NCBI GenBank assembly: GCA_037102815.1
Contig: BTPP01000006.1
Span: forward strand, 2,666,001 to 2,730,000
DNA: 64,000 nt
From: Neurospora intermedia
Lineage: Eukaryota; Ascomycota; Sordariomycetes; Sordariales; Sordariaceae
Direction: 5' to 3'
How positions within the stretch are numbered: the first letter of the stretch is position 1; each line of letters opens with the position of its first letter. A program made the translations under genes and the position numbers. The notes below the pieces were generated by a model. The model worked only from the letters and a program-made list of their open reading frames with translations, searched no databases and was not told the DNA's origin. Positions 24,573 to 36,283 of this stretch are shown in pieces.

Positions 24573-26408
24573 ATGTCAGCACAACAAGACCTCCAAGAGC
24601 TCCTGCGGCTCCTCACTGTTGGCCGCAAGACTCCAATGCTTCAGGCCATGGCCCAGATCAGGTCTCTACAAACAGCTGATATCAGAAGGTAGATCAGTCG
24701 CATTTTCCGTATTCACGTTTTCTCCGCTCACACCACCAAACCAGCATCACGGGATGATATCATTATTTGTTCCAGACATTGTCACTTACACGTTACTAGC
24801 ATCCAACAAATAGCCGAGGCTCCTCTAGACACCATCAAAACAGCCTTGAGCGACGAAAAGACAGCAAAGTCTCTTCAGAATGCCTGCAAAGCAGCCATGA
24901 AGCGGACCAGCGCCGGAGGCCCAGCGGGTATTAAGCGAGGTGCCCCGTTATCAACTACAAGTTTGCCTTCCAAGCGCCTCAGACATGACGACAACCCACT
25001 TATGCCTTCCCGTGCTCCCGGCGAGGAGCTCACACCTCAAGAATTGGAAGCCTCGCTCGAACTTCCCATGAGCTTAGACGAAGAGCTCATCTCGCAAACC
25101 GTCCTGGAGACCAACCGCGCCCCCCTCGTACTTGCCTTTGCCGTCGAACTACTGCGCTACACAAGGCCTGAGCAACCACTTTCTTCTCGATTGAGCCTGG
25201 GTCAAGCTGTAGTCAGCGCCAACTCGCGCTCAAAGGCAGTGAGCATTGGTCTGGCTGCCAGAGGACCCAATGCCGAAGATGAAGGGTTGATTGGTTCTGG
25301 CCAACCACGAGTGAGAGTGATGGGGAGGGAGGTTCCCGTGCTAAAGAGAGGAGGCTATGAGTGGAAGGACGAGGAGGAAAAGGGAAGTACCGCCGAAGAA
25401 AATCAACAGACCATCACGGCGCAGTCAGCATCAACAGAGCCGAAAGACGAAGACGTCAAATCACAACCACCACCCAGAACCGTCCACCCCTTTTTCCAGC
25501 CAGACGACATCCACTGGTCCTCCTCCGGCCCTCCCGTTACCTCCAAAGACTCCAAGTTCCTCGCCCACTCGACAAAGATCACCAAGCAGGCCCAAGAAAA
25601 AGTCCTCCTGAACAACCTTATGCGCAAGCACCCTAACCTCGAATCAGCATCCCACAACGCGTGGGCCTACCGGCTCCGCGACGCCAGGATGCCGGACCGC
25701 ATCATCGAGAGATCCTTTGACGACGGTGAGCAAGGTGCCGGCGATTTGATGCTGCGCATCCTGCGCGAGCTGGACATTGAGGACTCGTTGGTGGTGATGA
25801 CGCGCTGGTACGGTGGGACGATGCTCGGCCCCGACCGGTGGCGGTTGATGAGGAATGTGGTGACTGCTGCGCTGAACGAGAGGGGGAGGAAGGCCGGTGG
25901 AGAGGTGTTGAGTGCGGGAGGGGAAGCGGTTTGGGGGTTGGATATCGAAGGGATGCAGAATGGGGGTTCTGGGGCTTCGGCTACGTCTACGTCTACGTCT
26001 ATGGGCGGCAAAAAGGCTACCTATGGGACCGGAGTGGTTGGGATACAGATTCATAAACCGGAGGTGGCGAGGAATTACCTGTTGAGGAGCTTTCATACTG
26101 CTTCGGCTGCTGATGATGGTGAGGAGGCTGAGGAAGGAGGGACGGCAAAGAAAAAGACAAAGACCAGGAAGACGCAAAAGCAGCTGGAAGCAGAGAGGGA
26201 GGAGAATCTAGGACTGCTGCTGGGCGCTTTGAGGTTGTTGTTTGATAGCTGGCGGGACCATCTCACGGCTGCTGAATTGGATAAGAGGGCGTGGGCGTGG
26301 TATGTAGCTGTTAGACCGGATGTCGAGGCCGGGCCGGGGGGATGGGGAGCAAAGGGGACATTGAGGTTGAAGAGTATCCTGGATTTGAGACGAACAGAGC
26401 AGACTTGA
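24573..26408 (+). CDS. IMPACT/UPF0029-domain protein
   Basis: Exons 24573-24688 and 24800-26408 (111-bp intron, phase-consistent) encode 574 residues. The IMPACT (UPF0029) fold lies at about 290-403: SKFLAHSTKIT, WAYRLRD, RSFDDGEQGAGDLML, LVVMTRWYGGTMLGPDRWR. Family members such as mammalian IMPACT and yeast Yih1 bind GCN1 and restrain GCN2 kinase, but they do so with an N-terminal RWD domain. None is evident here. Instead there is a 280-residue N-terminal extension that is disordered except for a helical stretch at about 70-170, and a C-terminal segment with a Lys-rich coil (KKKTKTRKTQKQLEAE) and a conserved-looking tail. A role in GCN control is therefore uncertain. Exon 1 (38 codons) is short but splices cleanly (…ADIR-SIQQIA…). 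Confidence 0.88.
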
Positions 26409-27876
26409 TGTTTCTCTTGTTGTCGTCTATCGACTTGGGATCGTATTATGATTTTACCCACGGATAAGTCTGTTCCTTGGTCATTGTTGTGTCCTTTGGT
26501 GTACCTGCCCCTGCGTACCTGTATTGTTTCCGTGATAGAGTATTTCGGGTCGGGGTGATGACATCAGCATTGACTCTTTCCCATCTGAACTTCCAGAAAA
26601 GCAAAATGTGGAAAAGCAAAATGTGGAAAAGCAACCATTCCCCCAATTCCCCATTCTGAGTTTTCGTACCTGCCCAAGGCACCTGACGTGAAACGATCAA
26701 GATCCATATCGGACACTTGTGGCAATTCCCTCATGGTAATGGCTGAAATGACCTTGCTTCCAGAAATTGCATTCGAAACTTGAACCATCCAACCAAAGCC
26801 CAACTGCACGACAACGGGGACGACATGGCGCCGTCCCGCACAGAGGTATACAAAAGACGGGATGAAGAGACCAGGGAGCCTGGGGAGGGGCTGTCCTTTC
26901 AGGGAGTATCAACAACAACCCCCCCTGACGTTGGATGGAACCCAAAAGCGGACACTCCCAGGGAAGCGTGGGGCCGCCCAACCAAGCAGAGCGTCCTGTT
27001 GCCCCCCGCAACCAGTGCAGAGTCAACAATTGTCAACCCAATTGGTGCTTGGCAGGAACCCGAAGCGGGCAATCAGTCACCTGGAAGCTGTCGAGTCGAG
27101 GAGCCTGAACTTGGTTTCTGAAATGGTACCTAAGCCAGGTGTCGAAGTAAGTACCCTGCTGTCCTTTTTTTTTTTTTTTGCTTTTGCTAGGTATTTCGGC
27201 CAACACAACGAACCCCTTCTTTTCCTCAGCGACGCGATTCCATCATTCATTCTTCTTTTTCAGGACGACGCTGTCAACATACGCCAGGCACCTACCAAAC
27301 ATTTGCTTGGTTCGACTGCTGACATTGAATTGGTGGAGTACCGCATTGTAGCGTGGATCAACAGCGGGCGAGCGAGCATTCGACAGCGACGGTAAACCAG
27401 GGCCAGGGGGCATTTTAGGTTCCGACAAACAACTACTGAACACCTGCCCGGGACTTGGATCTAGGGACTTGGCCGGTAAAACGTTGGACAGCAAAGAGAA
27501 ACGAAACAACATCGACGTCACAACGAATCGGACCGACCGAAGCCCAAAAGACAGGAATCAAGAGAAAACGAGTCCACGGAGAGGTTGGGCATTTCTCGAC
27601 AAGCGCCTCAACGGCCCGCTGTGGATAGTCCCAGGTGTCCTATTGTACCTGGTGTACGACTGTCTGGACGACCCACGATCGACGATTCGGAATTGCGCCA
27701 GACGCAGGTACCAGACCACCAGACGCAGGAACGGGCTCTTCACCGCCAAAAGAAGCAGACCGATAAAGCATAGAGTTGCGTGCGATAGGGAGACGGGAAA
27801 GAAAACAAACACCAACAAACCCAAAAGAGATACCCGCGAGCTGCGCCCTGTTTTTTTCGTGTGAAATAGAGGCGCG
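26409..27876. other. Intergenic region upstream of the F-BAR gene
   Basis: No coding signature was found. It includes a 15-bp tandem repeat (AAAAGCAAAATGTGG, 26597-26626, plus a partial third copy) and probably the promoter and 5' leader of the F-BAR gene. Confidence 0.5.
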
Positions 27877-30800
27877 ATGCCGGCTGCCACGAGCGAAGCG
27901 CCGGCTGTGGCCCTATCCTGTGAGCATCCCTCGGACAACATCTGGAAATCAAAATGGTGATGGGAGAAAGAACTGACATTGGCATACAGTCGCCAACAAC
28001 TTCTGGGGCAAGGACGATGCTGGTGTTCAACCTCTCCTCGAGCGGATGTCCGCTGCCAAAACGACATGCGATGAGCTTAAGAGCTTCTACACAGGTATGC
28101 CCCAAGAGAGAGAGGATAACATCTGGAACTTGGGAAAAGGGCTAGGCACTAACACTTTGACTACCTACACAACAGCGCGGGCAAAGATCGAAGAGGAATT
28201 TTCCCGACAGCTCCTCAATCTAAGTCGCAAATCCCTCGGATCGCAAGAGACTGGCACCCTAAGACTCTCCCTTGATACCGTTCGACAAGAGGTGGAATCC
28301 ATGGGCAAGCAACACCAGGCCATCGCCGTCCAGATGAGGAGCGAACTCGAAGAACCACTCGTTGCCTTCGCAGGCGCCATGAAGGAGCGTCGCAAGATCG
28401 TCCAGAACACCGTCGAAAAGTTGCTGAAAGTCAAGGTACAGCAGACCCAAGCTGTGAACAAAACAAGAGACCGCTATGAGCAGGAATCTCTCAAGATCAA
28501 GGGATACCTCGCCCAGGGTCACATGGTCATGGGTCAGGAGGAACGCAAGAACAAGGCTAAACTCGAAAAGACACAGATCAGCCTCGCCAGCTCCAACGCC
28601 GACTACGAGGCTGCCGTCAAGGCCCTCGAAAAGACCACCGCCCGCTGGAACCAGGAATGGAAGGCCGCCGCTGACAAGTTCCAGGACCTGGAGGAGGAGA
28701 GACTGGATTTCACAAAGAGCAGCCTCTGGACCTTTGCTAACATTGCCTCCACGGTCTGCGTTAGCGATGACGCCTCGTGCGAGAAGATCCGGTTGTCACT
28801 GGAGAAGATGGAGGTCGAGAAGGATATTGCTACTTTCATCAAGGAGAAGGGCACCGGTCAGGAAATCCCGGACCCTCCCAAGTACATCAACTTTTGCCGG
28901 GGTGATGTCGATGCGCAATCCGAGATCTCGGTCGAGCCAGATTCCGACGCCTTCTCGGTAGCCCAGTTCCCCAGGAGCATCAACCCAGCATTCCGCTCGT
29001 CATCGCCACAGCCTAGCACATACGAGTCGCACCATGATCCTAACAATGCTTTGTTGAAGACGCTAGGCCATGATATCTCTGTGGGTGTTAACGGCAGTCG
29101 CGAGACCACGGCCACACCGTCCAAACTTCCAACCATTCCGGCAGCGGCACTGACGATGCCACCTCAGCAACAACAGATTGAAGCCCCTCCTCCCCAACAA
29201 CAACAACAACAACCGGCGCCACCGCAGCAGCAGCAACAATTGGTACAACAAAGACCGCAGTTACAGCAGAGGAGGACTACGCAGCACAGCCTTCACGAGG
29301 AACAGCGAAGGCAGCAACAGCAGGTGGCAAGGGCTCCGCAGAATGCGCGCGCCGCCAACAACGCTGAGTATGATGCAACTGATTCTACTCATATCCCGCA
29401 TAGTCCACACCCGCTGGACGGCATGGCATTGCTCAGTCGTCCCCCAGGTCCAGTTTCTTCTGATCTTGATTTTAACGCAGCGCCATCAACCAGCACTAAT
29501 GCCCGTCCCTCTCGCAGAGGAGACAAGAGTAGCGAATCGACGCTGGAAGAGCTGCAACAACAGCTTCTACAGTCTGGACCGGTGTCGCCTGTTAAGCAGA
29601 TACAACAGCAGCAACCGCAGACGCCGCAAACCCCGCTCGATCTGGTTCCCGCTAATGGTGCACAGTCTGGCTCGGCCTCACCCGAGAAGAAGGAGTTGCC
29701 CAAGAGGAAGAGTGGCTTTTTCGCTAACAATAGCCCGTTCAGGAGAAGGAGTACCAAGGACCTTCAGCAGCAGGCCACCGGGAGCAGTGGAAGCAGGCAG
29801 ACTTGGTATGGAGGACAGAGTGGACAGAGTAGCAGCATGGGTAACAGGACGCCCAGGACTAATGCTAGTCCCACCAAGGAGAACAACACACCTCTCGGCA
29901 TTGAACGATCCGTCAGCCCTGATCCCATTGCTGCTAATGCCAGCTTGGCTCTGAATATTGGTGGAAACGTATTTGCGGTCGATGCGCTTGACAAGCGGAA
30001 GGGTCAGCAGCAGCAACAACAGCAACCGGCACCCGACGATGATCCCATTGCCTTGGCGTTGGCCGAGTTAAAGGGCGTCACCAGCAACACTGGGAACCAA
30101 AGCAGCACGAGCCGGACTGAGATGAACAAGCAAATGTCTGTCCGCATGTCGGCCGATCACTACCACGGAATCGCCACTCCTGCTCCTCCTGGTGCTGGCG
30201 GTCCTCAGCAATCCGGCAACGTCTCCCCGGGTGGTCGTAACGCCAGCTCAAACAGCATGCACCACAGCCGAAGCAACAGTGACTTGGGCTTGCCACCCGT
30301 TATCCCCGGCGCCGGCAACGGCACGCGTGCCACTCCTCCGCCATCTTACGACGGCATGCAAGGCGCCATGGTACCAGTCTCACGTCTTGGTGTGCCGCCT
30401 CCCGCTGTCACCAGCCGAGCCATGAAGGAATCCAGCCAAAAGTTCCAAGCCCAAACGCGGAGTCTGTTCTCTAACGGAGGCAGCTCCAGCGCAGGAGACC
30501 AACGGTCCAGTTCCGGTTCCGCCAACTACCAAAGCCGTTCCCGCGGCGGGAGCACCGAGATCCCTCGAGCTGCCAGCCCCCGCCCTGGCTCTCGTGCAGC
30601 CTCCCCTCGACCCGGCAGTCATGCGGCTTATGGCAGCAGCTGGTCCGGTAACAACGCGCCCGATGATCGCGGCTACCGCTCCGCCTCGCCCAATCCCTAC
30701 GGCGGCTCTTCGAACCCGGGTAGCATGAACAGCCGTCACGCGCACTCCCAATCCATGGGTCCCATGGGCATCCCGGCCCAAGGCCAACAACCCCGTCGCT

Positions 30801-31549
30801 CAGACACGCAGTACACGCGCCACGGAAGCATGGACTACCGCGGGTCTTCATCCAACATGTACCAAGGTGGTGGCGGTAGCGGCGCCGTGTCACCAGTGGA
30901 CATGGCCCGGTCTGTGTCTCCTTCGCCTTTTACCAGCGGAGTCAACCGGCCGGGATCGAGTCTCGACCATACTCAGAACCATATGCAATTGGCACACTAC
31001 GGACCGGGTGGCCAAGGGCAGCCAGATGACGGGTACACGAGCGGTAGCTCGATGCGCGGACGGTATGGCACACAATCTAGCAGGCCAGATAGAGAGACGA
31101 TGACGGGGACGAGGATGAGTTTCTACGGTGATGGACAGATGGTGCCAGCTTCGATGATGGCGGGCGGCGGCGGAACGGTGCATGGACGCGGGAGGAGTAG
31201 GAGTGTGGTGGATGCGGCACGGGGAGGAGCGCCACCGGGAGGTGGACAGGGGCAGTATACAAGGGATGGGAGGGTGATTCTTCATTTTGGTGAGTTTTCT
31301 TTTCTTTTCTTTTTTTCCTATGTCTTATGGCAAGCCAATGATTGGAGAGATTGGGATGCTAACGGTCATGATGAAACAGCGAAAGCGATGTATATGTACC
31401 AAGCGGCCATTGCGGAGGAGCTGGGCTTTGCCAAGGGCGACATCCTGGCGGTGCTGAGACATCAGGATGATGGATGGTGGGAGGCAACGGTGCATGGTGG
31501 AAATGGACAGGTTGGGTTGGTGCCGAGCAATTACTTGCAGGTGTTGTGA
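27877..31549 (+). CDS. F-BAR and SH3 protein of the Cdc15/Imp2/Hof1 type
   Basis: Three exons, 27877-27919, 27990-31289 and 31380-31549, encode 1170 residues. The first exon is only 43 nt and splices into SFANNFWGKDDAGVQPLLER, the standard opening of a fungal F-BAR domain. The FCH/F-BAR coiled coil spans about 15-265 (RAKIEEEFSRQLLNLSRKSL). A long disordered linker follows, Gln-rich at about 380-430, then Ser/Pro/Gly-rich with many SP and RSxS motifs that are likely phosphosites. A C-terminal SH3 domain occupies about 1114-1170 (AMYMYQA, DDGWWEATV, GLVPSNYLQVL). Members of this family bend or bind plasma membrane and organise actin, formin and the contractile ring; in filamentous fungi they act in septation and polarised growth. 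Architecture and length favour the Cdc15/Hof1 group over Bzz1, which has two SH3 domains. Both introns have good branch sites. Confidence 0.92.
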
Positions 31550-32200
31550 GGGGGGCTCGAACTGAATTGTGAAGGGGAGAGTGTATGCATAGCCAGCGCT
31601 TGTTGATGTTGGATTCTTTTCTTGTTGAACTTGTTTCATTTATAGCAGGATACCTTGAGGCGTTGTTGAGATTTGTAAATACCATGAGAGAATGGGATTC
31701 GTATCTATGAAAGTGTGGAGGGTGAATGCTGATTATCGGATGCACCATGGCCTTCATTAGAGACGGTCATGCTCATTACACGTATGCTGACGATTGTCAC
31801 AATGACCCCTTTCGCGATAGTAAACAAAGGATGCATCACTCAATACCCTAACCCTTTGACTACCGTTTAACCGTTATTTGCCAAGCAGGTACGTACCCGC
31901 CTGGTGACATCAGCGGCCAGCCCAACTGCTTTGCAATTGGGGACATTTCAGTTGGGTGTTTCGCTTAATGACTTGGGAGAGGAAGAACTCCCCGCGACAT
32001 GTGAAACTGGGCAGTGAGACGACTCGGACCTATATTGGGGTGGGATTTGATCTTCCCCATCACCAGTCGTTCCAACCATCCATCCATCCCTTCCCTTGTT
32101 CCCTCATCTGAGCCCGCTCACTCACTCTCTTTCCTCTCCCATGACTGTGTAGACATCAACCCGAACCGGCGATATCGACCACCGGTAAACATCATTCGCC
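31550..32200. other. Intergenic region between the F-BAR and seipin genes
   Basis: 3' UTR of the F-BAR gene and promoter of seipin. A telobox-like CCCTAACCCT is at 31846-31855. No frame is supported. Confidence 0.5.
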
Positions 32201-33844
32201 ATGTCGGCCCACGACGATACTGAGCTCGACAAGTTTGAGCTGGGCACTGTTTCTGTAAGTCGCTGGTGATGATTGATTGATTGATTAACTACGGGACACT
32301 TCGAATCGCTAACACAAACGCAAAATCACAGGAGAGCTATACTCAGATCAAGCAACAGTTGCGCGACATCAAAGATGCCCTATGCGATCTCGCCTACGAA
32401 ATCCTCACATCCAAGACCACCCAGAAGACAGTCATCTACTCGATTCTAGGCACCGCCGCGTCCATCATCTTTTACGGCATGGCCATTATCATCTACATCT
32501 CTTGGTACAACAGATATCTACCCGCCCAGGTCACCACCGTGCCTTTACATCTTCAATATGGGTATGTCCCCCCCCCCCCCCCCCCCTCACCTTTCCCTTA
32601 CCCCGAAATCCTTCAGAAACTAATGAGATAACCAAACCAAAAACAGCTACGGCCCAAACCCCTACGGTATCTCCCCCCTAACCTCGTACAACATCAAAAC
32701 CAACCAACCCTACGACATCACCGTCACCCTCAACCTTCCCCGCTCTCCCACCAACGTCTACCGCGAAACCGGCAACTTCATGGTCGCCCTGCACCTCCTC
32801 AACGGCTCTCCCGAAATCCAGCGCGTCATCCAACCTCCCGTCCCGCCTCTCAACCCCGACAACCCTCTCACCGGCAAACCCGGCGGGCCAGACATTGCGT
32901 CCTTCATCACGCCCATCCCGCCCGCCGTGCCCGACCCCATCTCCCACTTGACGCACAACAAGATCCTGTTTAGTTCGACTCGCGCGGCCGTGATCCCTTA
33001 CATTGACCCGCTGGTCGCCCAAGCGAAGCGCGTCATGTTTCTGGGGTACCACGTCCTGTTTCCCGAGCATGCTGAGATGGTTACCCTGCAGGTGCCGCTG
33101 GCGGAAAAGGTGCAGTTTCCTAGACGCAGCGGTAGGGCCGCGGCGAGATTGGGACTGGTGGGAGATGGGTCGCCGACGAGTTTGCTGGTGGAGGTGCAGG
33201 CAGGACAAAAGTTGCAGGTGTATGATGCGAAAGTGACCATGACGGCCAAGTTGGGCGGGCTGAGGTGGTTCATGTACCATCATCGGATCATCAGCTTTGT
33301 AGTGGGGACGTGGGTGGTGTGGTGGGGGGAGATGGTGTCGTTGGTGGTTGCGTGGGTGGTTGGGGGGTATTTGTTGAGTCGGATGCTGGAGGGCGGCAGC
33401 GGTGCGGTGGTGGAAGAAGGGGAGGAGGGCAGATTGGGGAGGGATGTCAAGGGTAAGAGAAAGGCGAGACTACATGAGGGCAGTGGAACGGGTGATGGCT
33501 ATGATCCGGAGCATGAGACGAGTGAGAGTAGCAGCATGTCGGACACAGAGCGGACGTTCCCTAGCAGGTTTGGGGCGCCGCCGCTCAAGTATGAGCCTTG
33601 GATTAAGCAGGAGCAGCCGGAGGAAGAGAAGGAAAAGAGTGCGGCGGTGACCAAGGAAGAGGAGGATGAGGAAGATGATGATTTGTATGATTTGCCGGTG
33701 CACTTGCCGAGCGTGAGGGAGGCTGGACACGAGTTTCTGGATTCGGGGATTGGGTCGGGTGGGTATAGTGATGTGTCGAGCACGACGGCGGTGGGCAGTG
33801 GCAGTAGCAGTGGATTGACGGCTAGGAGGAGGAGAAAGGAGTAG
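32201..33844 (+). CDS. sei1: Seipin (ER lipid-droplet assembly protein)
   Basis: Exons 32201-32254, 32332-32561 and 32647-33844 (introns of 77 and 85 bp) encode 493 residues. Seipins sit in the ER membrane as ring oligomers at contacts with nascent lipid droplets and shape triglyceride partition and droplet size. The layout fits: a short cytosolic N-terminus, a first membrane helix at about 51-76 (VIYSILGTAASIIFYGMAII), and a lumenal beta-sandwich at about 90-305 (YDITVTLNLPRSPTNVYRETGNF, KILFSSTRAAVIPYIDP). A second helix follows at about 309-340 (IISFVVGTWVVWWGEMVSLV), then a long acidic cytosolic tail of about 150 residues. The phrase NxxxGNFMVALHL is typical of seipin. The tail is longer than in yeast Sei1, as is usual in filamentous fungi. 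Intron 2 has a run of 19 C just after its donor. Confidence 0.92.
32568..32586. repeat. C homopolymer (19) inside seipin intron 2
   Basis: It starts 6 nt after the intron start (GTATGT). It is variable-length DNA in a spliced-out region. Confidence 0.9.
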
Positions 33845-34744
33845 GACTCGGACTATGGTTCTCTGATTCCTGTTGCTCGCAAGAAGGCACGCAATTGTAG
33901 GGCTTGTTAGGCTGGCTTGGGACTTTGGAGGGGTTAGGGATGGAAAGTATGGTTACATATGGGTATGGATGGCGTTTTCTCTTATTATTGATGGAGTTTC
34001 TTGTTTGTTTGGGCCTGAGGATACCTACCTTGTGGAGGACTTGGAGCTTGGGACAGTACACAATAACAAATTGCTTGGTTTTTATTCTCGTAGGTATGCT
34101 TCAGTTATGTGATCCGGTAAGTTAACCTTTTTCAAGTCGACCGTTTGCTCCAAATCAAGATAAGTTACTTATGTCATATCGAACACAACGACTTGACATG
34201 TGATAGATACCGTCAATCAATGATTACCCCCCTTGCTTTGCTGAATCAACCTATGTAAGTTGGGCAGATACACACAGTTCTATCTATCAGCCTAACGCCA
34301 ACACATCGAATCTCGATTTGCCTTGTTGGCGATATCTGGTACCTGTCATCGACGACCACCTCAGCCTTGATAGCCGCAAGGGAGAAAGGAAAAGCCCAAA
34401 GCGGGGCGCTTTCGCTGTGTGGCCTGCCTGTGATTATCCATCCATCGCCAGCGAGCCGCTTGCTTGGCTGTTTAAGAACTGAGGGAGTGCGTGAATGAAT
34501 GAAGCGAGGAACAAGTTGAATCGATGAAGACGGAGTCCGTGCGCTCTTGATCTTTGAGTGAGCTCGTTGTTTCCTCCGTCCTGTGAGCAGCATAGCATTG
34601 TTGGCCCGTGCTTCCATTCAGGTCCTGAGATCAACGATGAGGTGGGATCTCCACTTTTTTTCGGAATCAATCCCCTTCCCCCTCCACCTAGACGTACACT
34701 AGAAACTGAGAACAGATGGATCAATCGATGACAATCACCGATTG

Positions 34745-34804
34745 ACCGACCGACCGACCGACCGACCGTGACCGTGACCGTGACCGTGACCGTGACAGTG
34801 ACCC
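34745..34804. repeat. (ACCG)6 followed by (GTGACC)n array
   Basis: Six ACCG units pass directly into five GTGACC-type units ending in GTGACAGTGACC. Confidence 0.9.
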
Positions 34805-35450
34805 CTCGTCGTTCCCCCTCCCCTCCCCCAATTCCCAATTCAATTTCCCCCAGCTGCTGCTGCTGCTCAAATTGATTGATTGATTGATTGAATGGCATCC
34901 CTTCAGCCTCAACCGCCGGACTCATATTAAAACCGTCACATCTGTAATTTCCTTGGTATGGCTGAGGCTGCGAATGAACCTACCGATAACGGTGCCTTTT
35001 TTCGCTGGAATAATTATTACTGGTAGTCTAGGTTACTACCAATCAATCAATGGTTTGTTACGAACATTGCAAATTTGGATTCTTTCGTAGTTGTGCTTCT
35101 CAATCTCTCTGCAGTGCCGTCATGAGCTTTGGGACAATGACATGCGCTCGCTGTGTGAGAGCTCGAGACGGGAGCGAGTGTACCTACCTACCGAGCTACC
35201 TAGGTAGGTAAAAGGCGCTCTGGGCAGGTTCGTGTCAGGTGGCAGGCAGCAAGCACATCGGCCACCTTTGAGTTTCTTGCGTTTCCTTGTTGATTTGGCA
35301 TTTCGAAATGGGACATAGGTGCCTTCGAAATTGCCAAGGTGCAGTGTGCAAGAGGAACTGAACCAACTTCAATCCTGCCTATGCAGGTGAAGTGCTGCCT
35401 GTGCAAGTGAAGTGCTGCCGGAGCATTACTTTATTGTTCTCAAGGGCAGC

Positions 35451-35477
35451 TAAGGTAAGGTAAGGTAAGGTAAGGTA
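35451..35477. repeat. (TAAGG)5 array
   Basis: Five TAAGG units in tandem, decaying into TAGGTAATTAGG. Confidence 0.9.
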
Positions 35478-36283
35478 GGTAATTAGGTGAGCAACTAACC
35501 GCCTCGTTTTGGTCCGTCGGCGGCCGTGTCAAGCGCGAACCGTGGACCGGCCCAACCCCTCTCCACCTCTTGTTTTAATCGAACCCGCTGCCTGTAGTGT
35601 AGCTTGTACCTACCTCACTCCCGAAAGAGAAGGAGACAGAAGTGTACTAACCTCTGCAACTCGAGACTTGCCCCCCTTCCATTCCTTCAACACTTACTGC
35701 CTGCGCCCACTTTGCTATACTACTTATCCAATCCTCCACTCTCCATCGCAGAAGTAGACCAACCGAACCAGCAAGACAACGAAGCGCGCCCACCAGACCC
35801 GTCTCGTGCCTTCTTGTCACGGACGCGGGCCGCTGCCCCATTCCATTCTCCAGACAAGCAGTTAGGCATTACAACTTATCTGTACCGACCACCAGCGATA
35901 CCCATCCATCCGTCCCACCCTTACCGATACCTACACCTGTTTCTGTCGTCACTTTGCCTGCAACAAGCGACCAGCAAGCAACGACCACGGCCAACGCCCC
36001 TCCATTTACGCAACAACAACATAAACATAACTACCTACCTAGCTACCACCCAGCTTGCCTCTTTTTCTCGTTTACCAGCTATACCAGTAGAACGTGAAGA
36101 ATACATTCTCATATATCACAACATCGTACCACCACCGCCGACGTGCCCGCGCCCTGTCTCCCCCGCTTTCCACCTTCGCGAGACCGGCCGTGCCATTACA
36201 ACCCACAACACCAACCAACCGCTTAGGTCCACCCACGTAGAACAACATAGGCCCTTGGCCGAGGAGGCACGACAACCGACAAA

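Larger units (their letters stand above)
33845..36283. other. Intergenic region between seipin and the DUF7918 gene
   Basis: No supported coding frame. It holds several tandem arrays: ACCG/GTGACC at 34745-34804, GATT at 34869-34890, TAAGG at 35451-35477. It also has an imperfect 20-bp direct repeat around 35372-35415 and a TACCTAGGTA palindrome (35197). The last 700 bp are C/A- and C/T-rich and probably form the leader of the DUF7918 gene. Confidence 0.5.
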
